Assembly (NCBI RefSeq): GCF_004341845.1
Contig: NZ_SLVB01000002.1
Location: 310,001 to 374,000, forward strand
Length of the DNA stretch: 64,000 nt
DNA from: Novosphingobium sp. PhB165
Lineage (GTDB): Bacteria > Pseudomonadota > Alphaproteobacteria > Sphingomonadales > Sphingomonadaceae
Direction of reading: 5' to 3'
Below are positions 50,263 through 61,899 of this stretch, piece by piece. Position 1 is the stretch's first letter. Each line of letters starts with the position of its first letter. The notes beneath the pieces are model-generated. The model did no database searches. It saw nothing but the letters and a program-made list of their open reading frames with translations, and was not told the DNA's origin. A program made the position numbers and the translations under genes.

Positions 50263-51738
50263 ATGGCACAGTCTCACGAAATCGGCCGACACGCCGCCCG
50301 GGGGCTGGCATCGACTGCCGTCGCCCAATTCGTCAAGGTGGTGGGGACGATGGCGACCACCATCGTCGTCGCCCGGATTCTATCGCCTTCCGACTATGGC
50401 GTCGCCGCAATGGTGGCGCCGCTGACGGGGCTGGTGCTCACGTTCCAGAACCTCGGCTTCACGCAGGCGGTGGTGCAGACGCGCGAACTCGACAACGAGC
50501 ATTCCAACGCGCTGTTCTGGCTGAACGTCCTCGTCTCGATCGTGGCGGCCTTGGCGATGGTGGCGCTGGCGCCGCTGGCAGGCGCATTCTACAGCGATGC
50601 GCGCGCCGGATATGTCACGGCGGCGACGGGCCTCACCATTCTGGTCACCGGCCTCAAGCTCCAGCATCAGGCGCTGCTCAATCGTGAGATGCGTTTCCAC
50701 GCCCTCAGCATCAACGACATCGTCGTTTCGATACTGACCTTCGTGCTGACGACCATCGCGGCGCTGATCCTGATGAACTATTGGGCGATCTGGCTGGGCA
50801 TTTTCCTCAATGCCGTGGTCAGCACGGCGATGATGTGGCGGGCCTGCCGCTGGCGCCCGCGCCTTGGTGCGTCGTTTGCCGGAGTGCGCCACCTCGTGGT
50901 GTTCGGGGCCAACCTGACCGGCTTCAACCTTGTCAACTTCTTCGCGCGCAACCTCGACAACGTCATCATCGCCAAAGTGCACGGCGCCGACGCGGTGGGT
51001 CTCTATGATCGCAGCTATAAACTGATGCTGTTCCCGCTCCAGAACATCAACCAGCCGCTTGCCCGCATCATGCTTCCGGTGCTCAGCCGTGTCCGCGACG
51101 AGCCCGAACGCTACCGCCGCGTCTACGAACTGGCGCTGCGCGCGCTGGCTCTGGGATCGATGCCGGGCATACTCGCGGCGGCAATCTGCTCGGACCGGCT
51201 GATCCCCTTCCTGCTCGGCCCGCGCTGGGCGGCGGCGAGTCCGATCTTCTTCTGGCTGAGCCTCACCGCCATCGTGCAATGTGTGCCGAACACCACCGCA
51301 TGGCTCTACATCAGTAGCGGGAATACCCGGCGCATGATGTACTGGGGGATCTTTTCCAGCACCGTCAGCATCGTCAGCTTCATCATCGGCGTGCGCTGGG
51401 GCGCGGCGGGCGTGGCGCAGGCCTATTTCATCGGACAGCTTGCCACCGCGCCGCTGCTCTACCGCTATGCCACGCTGGGCACGCCGGTCACGCAGCGGTT
51501 CATGTATTTCGTGCAGTTGCCCTCCCTGCTCGGAGGCGTGTTCGCCTGGGGCGTGGTCTCGCTTGTCGGGCAGGGCCTGCCGACCGCTGTGGTGATCGCG
51601 ATTGCGCTGGTGGCGAGCTATTGCGGTGCAGCCGCTGCGCAGGCTTGCACGCCGGGTGGCCGACAGGCGATGGCCGCCATGCTGCGGCAGGCGGCAAACA
51701 TTCTGCCGGAGCGTTTCCGCCCGCTGCGCAGCGGTTAG
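50263..51738 (+). CDS. Polysaccharide flippase (WzxC/MOP family)
   Basis: 491 residues with about 12-14 TM helices. The N-terminus ARGLASTAVAQFVKVVGTMATTIVVARILSPSDYGVAAMVAPL is typical of lipopolysaccharide or exopolysaccharide flippases; the HGADAVGLYDRSYKLMLFPLQNINQPLARIMLPVLSRV segment is the WzxC/TuaB mark. It would move undecaprenyl-linked glycan across the inner membrane. Acyltransferase and glycosyltransferase genes follow on the other strand, giving a small glycan locus. Confidence 0.92.
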   Translation: MAQSHEIGRHAARGLASTAVAQFVKVVGTMATTIVVARILSPSDYGVAAMVAPLTGLVLTFQNLGFTQAVVQTRELDNEHSNALFWLNVLVSIVAALAMVALAPLAGAFYSDARAGYVTAATGLTILVTGLKLQHQALLNREMRFHALSINDIVVSILTFVLTTIAALILMNYWAIWLGIFLNAVVSTAMMWRACRWRPRLGASFAGVRHLVVFGANLTGFNLVNFFARNLDNVIIAKVHGADAVGLYDRSYKLMLFPLQNINQPLARIMLPVLSRVRDEPERYRRVYELALRALALGSMPGILAAAICSDRLIPFLLGPRWAAASPIFFWLSLTAIVQCVPNTTAWLYISSGNTRRMMYWGIFSSTVSIVSFIIGVRWGAAGVAQAYFIGQLATAPLLYRYATLGTPVTQRFMYFVQLPSLLGGVFAWGVVSLVGQGLPTAVVIAIALVASYCGAAAAQACTPGGRQAMAAMLRQAANILPERFRPLRSG

Positions 51739-52901
51739 GCAGCCTTTTCCGGCTGTGCGACCGCCAAGCGAGGGGCATTCGGCTCGCCGCGAGGGGGCAC
51801 CACGCCCGAGAACAGGAAATTCAGCACGGGCACCCGCCGGATAGCCAACCAGATCGCGAAAGCAGCGAGAAACGTGGCGGCGCTGATAAGCGACCATTCG
51901 ACCCAGACCCCCCACTGCACGCGGTAGCCGAGGATAGTGAGAGCGATCGCGATCGGCAGGTGGAACAGATAGATCACCAGCGAGGAATCGGCCACGATCC
52001 GGATCGCCGCGCTTTCGCGGTGGAAGAACGTCCGGGCGAGCCCCACCAGCGACTGCGCCCAGCCCAGTGCCGCGAAGGCGCCGAATACCCGCTCCATCGG
52101 CCACACTTGATAATGATCGGCATAGACCGCCACGCCGGTCGCCAGCAGGGTCAGCACCATGACCACGATGCGCGGGCGGTCGAACGCGGCACGCACTGCC
52201 GGTGCGCGGTGGAGCGCCATGCCGACGACGTAGAAGGGCAGGGCGGCGACAAAGTCGGCCAGCCGGAACAGGCCTTGCAGAATGCCCGTCTCGCTCATCG
52301 TCGTGCGCGCCAGTCCGAGCACGAGCCCGCAGTAAGCGGCGATGCCGATCCCCGCGACAATGAAAAGCAGCGTGAACCGCTTGGCCGCCTGTTCATCCCA
52401 GCGCTGGGGGACAGACAGCGTGCGCAGCGGCGGATGGAGCGTGCAGGCCAGCGCCGTCAGCGATTGCAGATAGAGCAGCACCACCATGAACCACAGATGG
52501 CGAAGCACTGTACCGTTGGTGGGATAGAGCGCCTGAAGTCCGGTGAGGTGCTCTCCCCCGCGCACCGAGGCGGCGAGCAGGTTCAGGACCGGGACGATGG
52601 TCACGAGTGAAACCACAAGGGGAACGCCGATCCGCAGCAGTCGCCCGTGCAGCCAGCTCCGCGCATCCCGGCGTGCGAGCAGAAGCGCGCTGAAATAGCC
52701 GGCGAGCAGGAAGAAGGCCGGCATCTGGAAGACATGGATGACTTCGGCGATGACCGTCATCAGCGGATCGCTCTCCCTCACCGGCACCATCCATTCGCGG
52801 CCGGGCCGATAGGCAAGTGCAACGTGGTAGGGGACGATCAGCAGCATCAGGCTGCCCCGGACGGCGTCCCAGTGATGTTCTCTGGCAGGTGGCACAGGCA
52901 T
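51735..52901 (-). CDS. Acyltransferase family 3 membrane protein (OpgC/MdoC-like)
   Basis: 388 residues from the ATG at 52901, which has AAGGG 6 bases upstream; a longer frame from 52970 has no such site. It begins HHWDAVRGSLMLLIVPYHVALAY (Asp and His of the family) and has about ten TM helices; LATGVAVYADHYQVWPMERVFG and SSLVIYLFHLPIAIALTILGY are typical of the OpgC-like group, which adds succinyl or acyl groups to glucans. The end overlaps that of the flippase gene by 4 bp. Confidence 0.88.
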   Translation of the reverse strand: MPVPPAREHHWDAVRGSLMLLIVPYHVALAYRPGREWMVPVRESDPLMTVIAEVIHVFQMPAFFLLAGYFSALLLARRDARSWLHGRLLRIGVPLVVSLVTIVPVLNLLAASVRGGEHLTGLQALYPTNGTVLRHLWFMVVLLYLQSLTALACTLHPPLRTLSVPQRWDEQAAKRFTLLFIVAGIGIAAYCGLVLGLARTTMSETGILQGLFRLADFVAALPFYVVGMALHRAPAVRAAFDRPRIVVMVLTLLATGVAVYADHYQVWPMERVFGAFAALGWAQSLVGLARTFFHRESAAIRIVADSSLVIYLFHLPIAIALTILGYRVQWGVWVEWSLISAATFLAAFAIWLAIRRVPVLNFLFSGVVPPRGEPNAPRLAVAQPEKAA

Positions 52902-53012
52902 GGGCGACCCTTGAGGGGGGAAACGATTGGCGACCTTGCCCAAGCTTTGCATGTCTGAGTTCGTGCGCAACTTTAAAGGGTGAATAGGCGGTGAGAGGAC
53001 CGCTGCATGCCG

Positions 53013-53948
53013 TCAGTCGTTCGCGCCGCGCATCCAGGAGGTGACGCCGCGATAGGTTTCGAGCCCGAGGACTGCCGCGCCGAGCCGGGGGAACTTCGAA
53101 TTGAGCCGCAGCTCGCCGCCCAGTTCCGCGCCGCGCTTCACTGCCTCTCGGCCTTGCTCACGGTCTCCCCGGCGAAAGGCGCTGTCGGCTAGCCAGTAGA
53201 AATAGTCGCCCAGGATCTTTTGACGCTCGGGTTCGGGCAGCGCCTCGGTCGGCTGCTTCAGAAGGGCCTCTGCCAGTTCGACAAGATCGCCGAACGTCGA
53301 TCGGTTGCCGGAGATCCGCAGCGGGGAATCGTGCTGGACATAGACGCCGCAGCCCTGCGGAGAATGCGCCAGCCGCGCCCCCGCGAGCGCCGCGCGGCAG
53401 ACGACTTCGCCGTCCTGATTGCGGCGGACTTTCTCGTCCCAGCCGCCGATCCGCCGCAGGAATTCGGTGCGCCACATGACCGCGCAGGGCGGGGTCCACT
53501 GCCTGCGAACGAGCCACCGGTCGAGCAATTCGGCGGCATTGTCATAGGCCGGCTTGCGGCGGCTCGCCTGATTGCGGCCCTCGTCGTAGAACAGCCAGGG
53601 GCCGAACGCGATGTCCGCGCCATCCGCCAGCGCGAGGGTCAGGCCGTGCAGCAAATCGCCCATGACGAAATCGTCGCTGTCGAGAAACATGACGTATTCG
53701 CTCTCGACCATCGCCAGCCCGCGGTTGCGGGACTTCTGCGCGCCAAGGTTGCCGGGGTTGGTCACGACTTCGACCCGGGGATCGGCCAGTTCGGATAGCA
53801 CCGCCTCGGTCTTGCCCTCGTCGTCATCGACCACGACGATGACCCGAGGCCGCACTTGCGGCTGGCCGAAGATCGAGCGAACCGTCCGTTCTATCGTTCC
53901 GGAGGCATGAAAAGCAGGCACGATAACCGTGACCCGTTCCTGAGGCAT
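53013..53948 (-). CDS. GT2-family glycosyltransferase
   Basis: 311 residues from the ATG at 53948 (AAAGGGAG upstream). GT-A fold motifs: VTVIVPAFHASGTIERTVRSIFGQ, DDDEGKTEAVL, NPGNLGAQKSRNRGLAM, FLDSDDFV (metal-binding DxD) and RIGGWDEKVRRNQDGEV. It transfers a sugar from a nucleotide sugar in the cytoplasm, presumably for surface glycan made with the flippase next door. The C-terminal part is unclassified. Confidence 0.9.
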   Translation of the reverse strand: MPQERVTVIVPAFHASGTIERTVRSIFGQPQVRPRVIVVVDDDEGKTEAVLSELADPRVEVVTNPGNLGAQKSRNRGLAMVESEYVMFLDSDDFVMGDLLHGLTLALADGADIAFGPWLFYDEGRNQASRRKPAYDNAAELLDRWLVRRQWTPPCAVMWRTEFLRRIGGWDEKVRRNQDGEVVCRAALAGARLAHSPQGCGVYVQHDSPLRISGNRSTFGDLVELAEALLKQPTEALPEPERQKILGDYFYWLADSAFRRGDREQGREAVKRGAELGGELRLNSKFPRLGAAVLGLETYRGVTSWMRGAND

Positions 53949-54109
53949 GCTCGGGCTCCCTTTGTCATGTCGATTCGCTCTGCCGGGTCGACGGGAAAGG
54001 GTAACGCCGTTGCGCGCTGCTGAGAACCGGCGCGGGCGCGCCGGAAATGACCACTGAATACTCTTGAGGCAGAAAGGCCCAGGCGTGGGACGTGATGTGA
54101 GTGGAAAGG

Positions 54110-54152
54110 CTGCAAGGAAGCGGGGCCCCCGCCTTCGCGGGGGCGACGGAGG
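54110..54152. repeat. CCGC..GCGG palindrome, third copy
   Basis: GGCCCCCGCCTTCGCGGGGG preceded by AAGGAAGC; the same unit is in the doublet at 49864-49970, and both copies have GAAGCGGG- or AGCGGGG-type sequence before the stem. The 53949-54335 gap holds this element and the EcfG-type promoter but no other gene. Confidence 0.75.
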
Positions 54153-54280
54153 ATGGGGGCCTGGTGCCGAATTCGTTCGCGGGCCCCGAGGTCGGTCTGT
54201 GCTTCGAGATGCGAGCGGCTCCGTCGAATATCCGGGGAACACTAACGCAAATTAGGTGCGATCATGCCCGGCATTATTCG

Positions 54281-54305
54281 GGAACAGTTGGCTCATGCAC
54301 TCGTT
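54281..54305 (+). promoter_or_regulatory. EcfG (general stress response sigma) type promoter
   Basis: GGAAC at 54281-54285 and CGTT at 54302-54305 with 16 bp between, exactly the GGAAC-N16/17-CGTT form known for alphaproteobacterial EcfG. It lies 31 bp before the start codon of the 26-residue membrane peptide, a normal distance. Confidence 0.75.
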
Positions 54306-54335
54306 GTTCAGAGGAGAACAAGTAAGGAGAGTCGC

Positions 54336-54416
54336 ATGGGCAAGGGTATTCTATTGTGGCTGATCGGCGTGCCGATTCCGGTAATTCTGGTTCTTTGGCT
54401 GCTGTTCCACCACTGA
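54336..54416 (+). CDS. 26-residue single-helix membrane peptide
   Basis: An ATG at 54336 with AAGGAGA five bases upstream opens a short frame that starts MGKGILLWLIGVPIP and ends LLFHH before TGA. The whole middle is one TM helix with two prolines. It is too short for normal gene finding. An ideal RBS, an EcfG-type promoter just upstream and a hairpin just downstream make it a real gene in my view. I recall similar tiny proteins in sphingomonads and rhizobia; function unknown, probably stress-linked. Confidence 0.8.
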   Translation: MGKGILLWLIGVPIPVILVLWLLFHH

Positions 54417-54435
54417 TCGGACTTCCTTTATCGAA

Positions 54436-54493
54436 AAGCCCGGCTGGCCACTGTCGATCATGGATCGGCAGGGCGGCCGGGCTTGTCTGTTTG
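54436..54493 (+). terminator. Probable terminator of the 26-residue peptide gene
   Basis: AAGCCCGGC (54436-54444) pairs with GCCGGGCTT (54476-54484) and an inner GATC-containing stem extends it. It is followed by GTCTGTTTGG, a poor T-run. It can also face the convergent DUF3011-like gene. Confidence 0.55.
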
Positions 54494-54501
54494 GCAGCGG
54501 C

Positions 54502-55476
54502 TCAGTTCCTGAAATCAAGCTCCACAACCCGCGTCGGCGTTGCGCGGCAGAACAGCGGCAACATCCGCTCGCCATCGGGATATGTGCCGGTGAGTTGCGC
54601 GCGGAACCGCCAGCCGCCGTTGCCGGGCTCGATATGGACCAGCCTGTCGAACCGCACTTGCGTTCCGCCCGTTATGCCGACTTGCCGCGCAGCCTCCATC
54701 ATGCAGGTGTTCATCGACGGCCGCGCATCGGGCGGCAGCGAGGACAGATCCGCCACGACGGTCGCAGGCGGTCCCGGCTGGAACGGGCCCGTGGGCGGCG
54801 GCGGGGTTTCCGGCTGCGTTGGCGCAGGTGTAGGCGTTGCAGTGGGCGGCGGGGGAACGCTGCCCTGTGAAGCGCCCGAAGGTCTGGGGCTGTTGCGATT
54901 GTTGAGCAGGGCCACCAGCCCGGCCGCCACGGCGGCGCCGCCGATGATCGCGCCGGTGCTCAACCCGCCTCCGCTGTTGTTGTTATTCCCCTGATCCTGC
55001 CAGTGATTGTTGCCATAGCCATAAGCGAAAGTGCCCCGGCAATTGCGCGAAACCCAGATCTGGCGCTGATCGTAGCCCCAGCTCTGCCCGCGAACGCACT
55101 GCGATGAGCGCGTGAGCAGTTCGACGCGGTTCTCGGTCCGCGCATTGCAGCGCTCGGTCCGGTTGTTGCGCGACTCGCAGGTGAGGCGCCCCGCGAAACC
55201 GTTGGGCCGTCCGGGGGCAGGCGCGGGAAGCGGTACGGGGCGCTGTCCCCCTCCGGACTGTCCCCCGCCCGAGGGTGGCCGTACTTGCGGCCGGCCCGGA
55301 ACGGGTGCGGGCAGCGGCACGGGTCGCTGCACTCCGGGAACCGACGGGGACGACGTATCCACGGGCGCCGGAAGCGTCTGGATCGGTTCGGCCGGCCTCG
55401 TCTGCGCGGTCAGCGTGTTCGTAGGTTGCGCGGCGAGCACAGCAGTCGCCGCGATCATCGTAACCTTGCCCCTCAT
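54502..55476 (-). CDS. Secreted Pro/Gly-rich protein with a DUF3011-like domain
   Basis: 324 residues. A signal peptide (MRGKVTMIAATAVLAAQPTNTLTAQ) is followed by two near-repeats of RPVPLPAPxPGRP separated by a PSGGGQSGGGQ linker, then a DUF3011-like domain (about 95-150: LTCESRNNRTERCNARTENRVELLTRSSQCVRGQSWG) with four Cys, which recurs in lectin-like periplasmic proteins. A hydrophobic Gly/Ala segment (STGAIIGGAAVAAGLVALL) and a C-terminal domain with two Cys follow. It is probably an envelope-bound or cell-surface protein; no enzyme motif is visible. Confidence 0.85.
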   Translation of the reverse strand: MRGKVTMIAATAVLAAQPTNTLTAQTRPAEPIQTLPAPVDTSSPSVPGVQRPVPLPAPVPGRPQVRPPSGGGQSGGGQRPVPLPAPAPGRPNGFAGRLTCESRNNRTERCNARTENRVELLTRSSQCVRGQSWGYDQRQIWVSRNCRGTFAYGYGNNHWQDQGNNNNSGGGLSTGAIIGGAAVAAGLVALLNNRNSPRPSGASQGSVPPPPTATPTPAPTQPETPPPPTGPFQPGPPATVVADLSSLPPDARPSMNTCMMEAARQVGITGGTQVRFDRLVHIEPGNGGWRFRAQLTGTYPDGERMLPLFCRATPTRVVELDFRN

Positions 55477-55648
55477 ACGGATCTCTCAGACAGGAGGTGG
55501 ATTTGGACGTGATCGATGCCGCACTATACTCTTGGACTGGAAGAACAACAACATGAATTGATTAGGTGAATAGTCGGACGCTACCTGCCGGGAACAGCCG
55601 CTTCGCGGTCCCTATAGTGTCGGATATCCGCCCCGTTTTCGAATCGCG

Positions 55649-56059
55649 TCAGGCGTTACCCGGGCGATCCAGAGACCGTGCATCGTGCAAGGTCCGCACC
55701 GCATCGGCCAACTGATCGAAGCTATAGGGCTTGCTCAACACGGTGGTAGGCTGCCCCGGAAGATCGGACGGCCCGGCGCCGCTGGCGATGGCAACCGGGA
55801 TGCGGCGTTCGGCAAGCTCTGCCAGCAGGGGATCGGATCGCTCGCCGGCAAGATTCATGTCGATCACCGCGACATCGAACGCACCCGCCCGCGCCGCCTC
55901 CAGCGCGGGGGACAGCGCGGCATAGGGCCCTATCACGTGGCAGCCGAGGTCATCGAGCATGTCTTCGAGCAGCATCGATACCAGCAGTTCATCCTCGGCG
56001 ACCAGCACGCGCAGACCGTGAAAGTCGGCAGGGTGGGCGGATGCGGCGTGTTCAGACAT
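55649..56059 (-). CDS. Single-domain response regulator
   Basis: 136 residues, receiver domain only: LRVLVAEDELLVSMLLEDML, phospho-acceptor Asp in VAVIDMNLAGE, and the Lys in TVLSKPYSFDQL. No output domain is present. It follows the big hybrid kinase gene after 51 bp on the same strand and is most likely its phosphate acceptor or sink, as in other sphingomonad loci of this type. Confidence 0.92.
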   Translation of the reverse strand: MSEHAASAHPADFHGLRVLVAEDELLVSMLLEDMLDDLGCHVIGPYAALSPALEAARAGAFDVAVIDMNLAGERSDPLLAELAERRIPVAIASGAGPSDLPGQPTTVLSKPYSFDQLADAVRTLHDARSLDRPGNA

Positions 56060-56110
56060 TGTTGGGGAACCTCGAAAGGGCAGGGGGCCTCGAAAGGGCA
56101 GGATGCAGTG

Positions 56111-59100
56111 TCAGCATTCGATGGTCTCGCGAATACGGCGGGCGAGAACATCCATGGCGAAGGGCTTGGTAATCATGGCCATGCCCGGTTCGAGAAAACC
56201 CGAGGCGAGCGCGGCGTTTTCCGCGTATCCGGTCATGAACAGCACTTTGAGATCCGGGCGATAGCTGCGCCCGCCATCGGCCACTTGCCGCCCGTTCAGG
56301 CCCGGCAGGCCGATATCGGTGACAAGCAGGTCGATTCGTGCGTCCGATTGCAGGATGGCAAGGCCTTCGGGGCCGTCGGCGGCCTCTATCGAGCGGTATC
56401 CCAGTTCGTCCAGCACGTCGAGGATCAGCCCGCGCACGACCGGCTCATCCTCCACGACCAGCACGATCTCGCCGCTGCGGGCGACGGGCAGGTTCGCCCC
56501 ATCGGCCTTTTCGGCATCGATATCGCCCTGTCCGCGATGGCGCGGCAGGTAGAGCTTGATCGTCGAACCACGCCCTTCATGCGAATAGATCCGCGCCTGC
56601 CCTTCGGACTGGCGGGCAAATCCGTAGATCATCGATAGGCCAAGCCCGGTGCCCTGACCGATCGGCTTGGTGGTGAAGAAGGGCTCGAAGGCGCGCGCTG
56701 CCGTGTCCTCGCTCATGCCCACGCCGGTATCGCTGACGGCGATGCAGACATATTGCCCCGGCGTCAGTTCGCGCTGGCGGGCGCGGTCCAGGCCGTCCAG
56801 ATCGGCATTGCTGGTCTCGATCGTCAGCTTACCGCCATCGGGCATGGCATCGCGGGCATTGATGACAAGGTTCAGGATCGCGCTTTCCAGCTGGTTGGGG
56901 TCGCACCGCGTCTGCCACAGCCCGCCCGCCAGCACGAATTCCAGATCGATGTGCTCGCCCAGCGAACGGCGGAGCATGTCCTCCATCGAGGCGATCAGCG
57001 GATTGGCGCGTACCGGACGGGGATCGAGCGGCTGGCGGCGGGAGAAGGCCAGCAGGCGATGCGTTAGCGCGGCGGCGCGCTCGGCCGAAGTCCGCGCGCC
57101 CTGAAGCCAGCGGTCGAGATCGTCCGTCCGTCCCTTGGCAAGGCGGTTGTGCATGACGTCCAGACTGCCGGTAATGCCCTGAAGCAGGTTGTTGAAGTCA
57201 TGCGCGATGCCGCCGGTAAGCTGGCCCACAGCCTCCATTTTCTGGCTCTGGCGCAAGGCGTCTTCCATGGCGCGTTGCTCGGTGATGTCGCGGCCGATGG
57301 CGTGGATGCGCCCATTGTCCGGCACGGCGGTCCAGGCCAACAGCCGGTATTCGCCATCCTTGGTGCAATAGCGGTTCTCGAAGGCCAGCGTGTTGGAACC
57401 GCCCGCCAGCTTGCCGATTTCCAGGGCGGTCGGCTCGATGTCGTCGGGATGGACGAACCGGGAAATCGGCTGCCCCAGCATCTCCTGCTCCCGCCAGCCC
57501 AGCACGCGCTCGGCCGAGGGATTTACCGCCCTGATGATCCCGGCGTAATCGGCCACCATCATCAGGTCGCGGCTGATCGTCCACAAACGGTCGCGGTCTT
57601 GCGCATAAGCGGCTTCGGCGCGCTTCTGCGCCTCGATCTCGGTATTCGTGCCCACCCATGCGGTAATCTCGCCGTGGGCATCGTGCAGCGGCAGCGCGCG
57701 GGCGAGGTGCCAGCGGTACAGGGCCCGGGAATCGCGCAGGCGCAATTCGGCTTCGTAGATCCGCCCGGTCGCGAGCGAGGCGGCCCACTTGCGCGCCGCT
57801 CTCAGCCGGTCTTCGGGGTGGACGATCCGTGACCACCGGCTGTCCTTCAGACTGCCGTGCGGAAGGCCGGTATAGCTGTAAAGCCGGTCGTTGAACCAGT
57901 CGAGCCGCCCGTCCGCGCGCGCGGTCCAGACCTGATTGGGCATGTTCTGGGCAAGCGTGCTGAACTGCGCCTCGCTCTTTTCGAGCGCGCGCTGGATGCG
58001 GCGGCGGTCGGTCACGTCCTGCACCACGCCGATCATTTGCGCAGGGCGGCCGTCCGCGTCGAATTCGAAACTGGCCTTGCGGGCGATCACGCGCTCCTCG
58101 CCATTGTCGGGACGGCGAATGCGGTATTCGACATCCAGAACGGCCTCGCCACTCTGGCGGCGCTTGCTGCTCGAAACGAGTTCGCTGTCCTCGCCGATGA
58201 CCAGATCCTCGATGGCGCGGGTCGAGTGGGATATTTCCGGGGCGATGCCGAAGATCCGCCAGAATTCCGCGGTTCCGTCGATCGTGTCGCGCTGGATGTC
58301 GATCGAGAACAGGCCCACGCCGCCCGCCGCCTGTGCGCGCGCCAGCCGCTCCTCGCTGAGGCTTAGCGCTTCCTGCGCGCGGTATTCCTGCGTCCGGTCG
58401 CGCAGCAGTTTGACGAAGCCGATGGCGCCCCCGGTCTTGCTGCGCAGGGGCATCAGTTCGCTGAGGCCCCAGAAGGGCTCGTGGGACTTGCGCAAATGCC
58501 AGCGCGCCTCATGGGCACGGCCGGTTTCCAGCGCCTGCGCGCGCATCGCGGCGGGCAGGCCGGCGTCGCGGTCATGGGCAGTGAAGATCAGCTCCATCGG
58601 CTGGCCGAGCATTTCCGCCTCGCTCCAGCCGAGGATCGCCGTGGCGCCCGCATTCCAGAGCGTGACCCTCCCGTCGAGATCGGCGGCGATGATGCCGTAG
58701 TCGCTCGCGCTGTCGAGGATCTGGCGGTTGTAGGCCTCGCGCTCACGCAAAAGGTCTTCGGCGCCGACGCGCTGGACATGGGCCCAGGACCGGTCCGTGA
58801 CCTCGCGGATCACGCTCAGCTCGTAATCGGTCCAGTCGCGGGGCTTGCGGTCGTGAATGGCCATCAGTGCGGCCAGCCGGCCTTCCTTGACCAGCGGCAT
58901 GCAGATGGTGGCGGCAATGCCGATATCCTGGAATGTCCGCGCCGCGGCGGAGGGGAGTTCGCGGGCATTGTCCTTGACGATCAGCGGGCGTCCGGCACCC
59001 AGTTCCCGCACCGCCAGCGCGCCGAAATCGGCAAGGCTATAGTGCCCGACGATGGAGGGCGATCCCGGTGCGTGCCAGTCTCCCCGGATCGTGAAGCCGT

Positions 59101-59755
59101 CCGCATCCGCGTCCATATCGGCATAGGCGCAGCTGGATACGCCAAGGTGCTCGGCGGTAAGGCGGCTGGTGATGGCGAGAATGCGGTCGGCGCTGCGGCA
59201 GTCCGACACCGCGCGGCCCAGTTCGTCAAGGAAGCGCAGGCGCGTTTCGCTTTCCTCCAGCGCCTGGCGCGCGTGATAGGCCTCGGTGATTTCCACGACC
59301 ACGGCGATCACGCCGCCGGGCTTGCCGTCGTCACCCGGCACGGGGGAGTAGTCCAGGTTCATCCACACATGCTCGGGCGCGCCGTCGCGGTGGAGGACCA
59401 GTTCGTGGTCGCGGTAGCTGAGCGTGCCGCCGGAAAGGCCGACTTTCATCACGTTGTCGTTGAAATCGGCCACTTCCTCCCAGCCGTCGCGGACATTGGA
59501 GCCCAGCAACCGGCTGTCGCGGCCACCGGCGAAGCGGGAATAGGCGTCGTTGTAGATCATCACGCCCTGCTCGCCCCAAAGGAGCACCAGCGGCACCGGG
59601 GAGGGCAGCATGAAACCGACCGTGTGCTTCAGGCTGATCGGCCACCCGGTGATGGGTCCGATCGCGGTCGAGGCCCAGTCATGCGCTGCGATCCGGCGCG
59701 CGAGTTCGCCGTCGTGAGACAGGAACCCCTCGCCAGTCTCTGCCCGTAACGCCAA
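56111..59755 (-). CDS. Multi-PAS/GAF hybrid sensor histidine kinase
   Basis: 1214 residues, no TM helix, so cytoplasmic. The start is TTG at 59755 with AAGGAG 9 nt upstream. Domains: PAS (about 25-150), GAF (about 160-335), then four PAS/PAC units (about 345-830), each ending in a typical PAC stretch, HisKA with [19 protein letters not shown] (phospho-acceptor His about 851), HATPase with [14 protein letters not shown] and [11 protein letters not shown] and [12 protein letters not shown], and a C-terminal receiver with [13 protein letters not shown] (Asp about 1148). Many PAS and a GAF suggest redox, light or ligand sensing; the cofactor cannot be told. It diverges from the chemosensory operon. 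Confidence 0.93.
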   Translation of the reverse strand: MALRAETGEGFLSHDGELARRIAAHDWASTAIGPITGWPISLKHTVGFMLPSPVPLVLLWGEQGVMIYNDAYSRFAGGRDSRLLGSNVRDGWEEVADFNDNVMKVGLSGGTLSYRDHELVLHRDGAPEHVWMNLDYSPVPGDDGKPGGVIAVVVEITEAYHARQALEESETRLRFLDELGRAVSDCRSADRILAITSRLTAEHLGVSSCAYADMDADADGFTIRGDWHAPGSPSIVGHYSLADFGALAVRELGAGRPLIVKDNARELPSAAARTFQDIGIAATICMPLVKEGRLAALMAIHDRKPRDWTDYELSVIREVTDRSWAHVQRVGAEDLLREREAYNRQILDSASDYGIIAADLDGRVTLWNAGATAILGWSEAEMLGQPMELIFTAHDRDAGLPAAMRAQALETGRAHEARWHLRKSHEPFWGLSELMPLRSKTGGAIGFVKLLRDRTQEYRAQEALSLSEERLARAQAAGGVGLFSIDIQRDTIDGTAEFWRIFGIAPEISHSTRAIEDLVIGEDSELVSSSKRRQSGEAVLDVEYRIRRPDNGEERVIARKASFEFDADGRPAQMIGVVQDVTDRRRIQRALEKSEAQFSTLAQNMPNQVWTARADGRLDWFNDRLYSYTGLPHGSLKDSRWSRIVHPEDRLRAARKWAASLATGRIYEAELRLRDSRALYRWHLARALPLHDAHGEITAWVGTNTEIEAQKRAEAAYAQDRDRLWTISRDLMMVADYAGIIRAVNPSAERVLGWREQEMLGQPISRFVHPDDIEPTALEIGKLAGGSNTLAFENRYCTKDGEYRLLAWTAVPDNGRIHAIGRDITEQRAMEDALRQSQKMEAVGQLTGGIAHDFNNLLQGITGSLDVMHNRLAKGRTDDLDRWLQGARTSAERAAALTHRLLAFSRRQPLDPRPVRANPLIASMEDMLRRSLGEHIDLEFVLAGGLWQTRCDPNQLESAILNLVINARDAMPDGGKLTIETSNADLDGLDRARQRELTPGQYVCIAVSDTGVGMSEDTAARAFEPFFTTKPIGQGTGLGLSMIYGFARQSEGQARIYSHEGRGSTIKLYLPRHRGQGDIDAEKADGANLPVARSGEIVLVVEDEPVVRGLILDVLDELGYRSIEAADGPEGLAILQSDARIDLLVTDIGLPGLNGRQVADGGRSYRPDLKVLFMTGYAENAALASGFLEPGMAMITKPFAMDVLARRIRETIEC

Positions 59756-59960
59756 CGACCCTTACTCCTTTGCGGGCCCCCGAATTTATCCGCCTGCATG
59801 CCTTGGGGATGCCTTGCAAAACACGCCATGACAGGGCGGGTTCCCGCAAGGGAGCGGGCATCAGCTAAATCGGCTGACAACGGCGCAACTGTTTGATGGC
59901 GTTCGCCCGCATGGTCGCATATGTCCGTGCGATCTCGTCCAGGACCACGTGGGAATCGCA

Positions 59961-61895
<1,935 letters not shown>

Positions 61896-61899
61896 GGCG

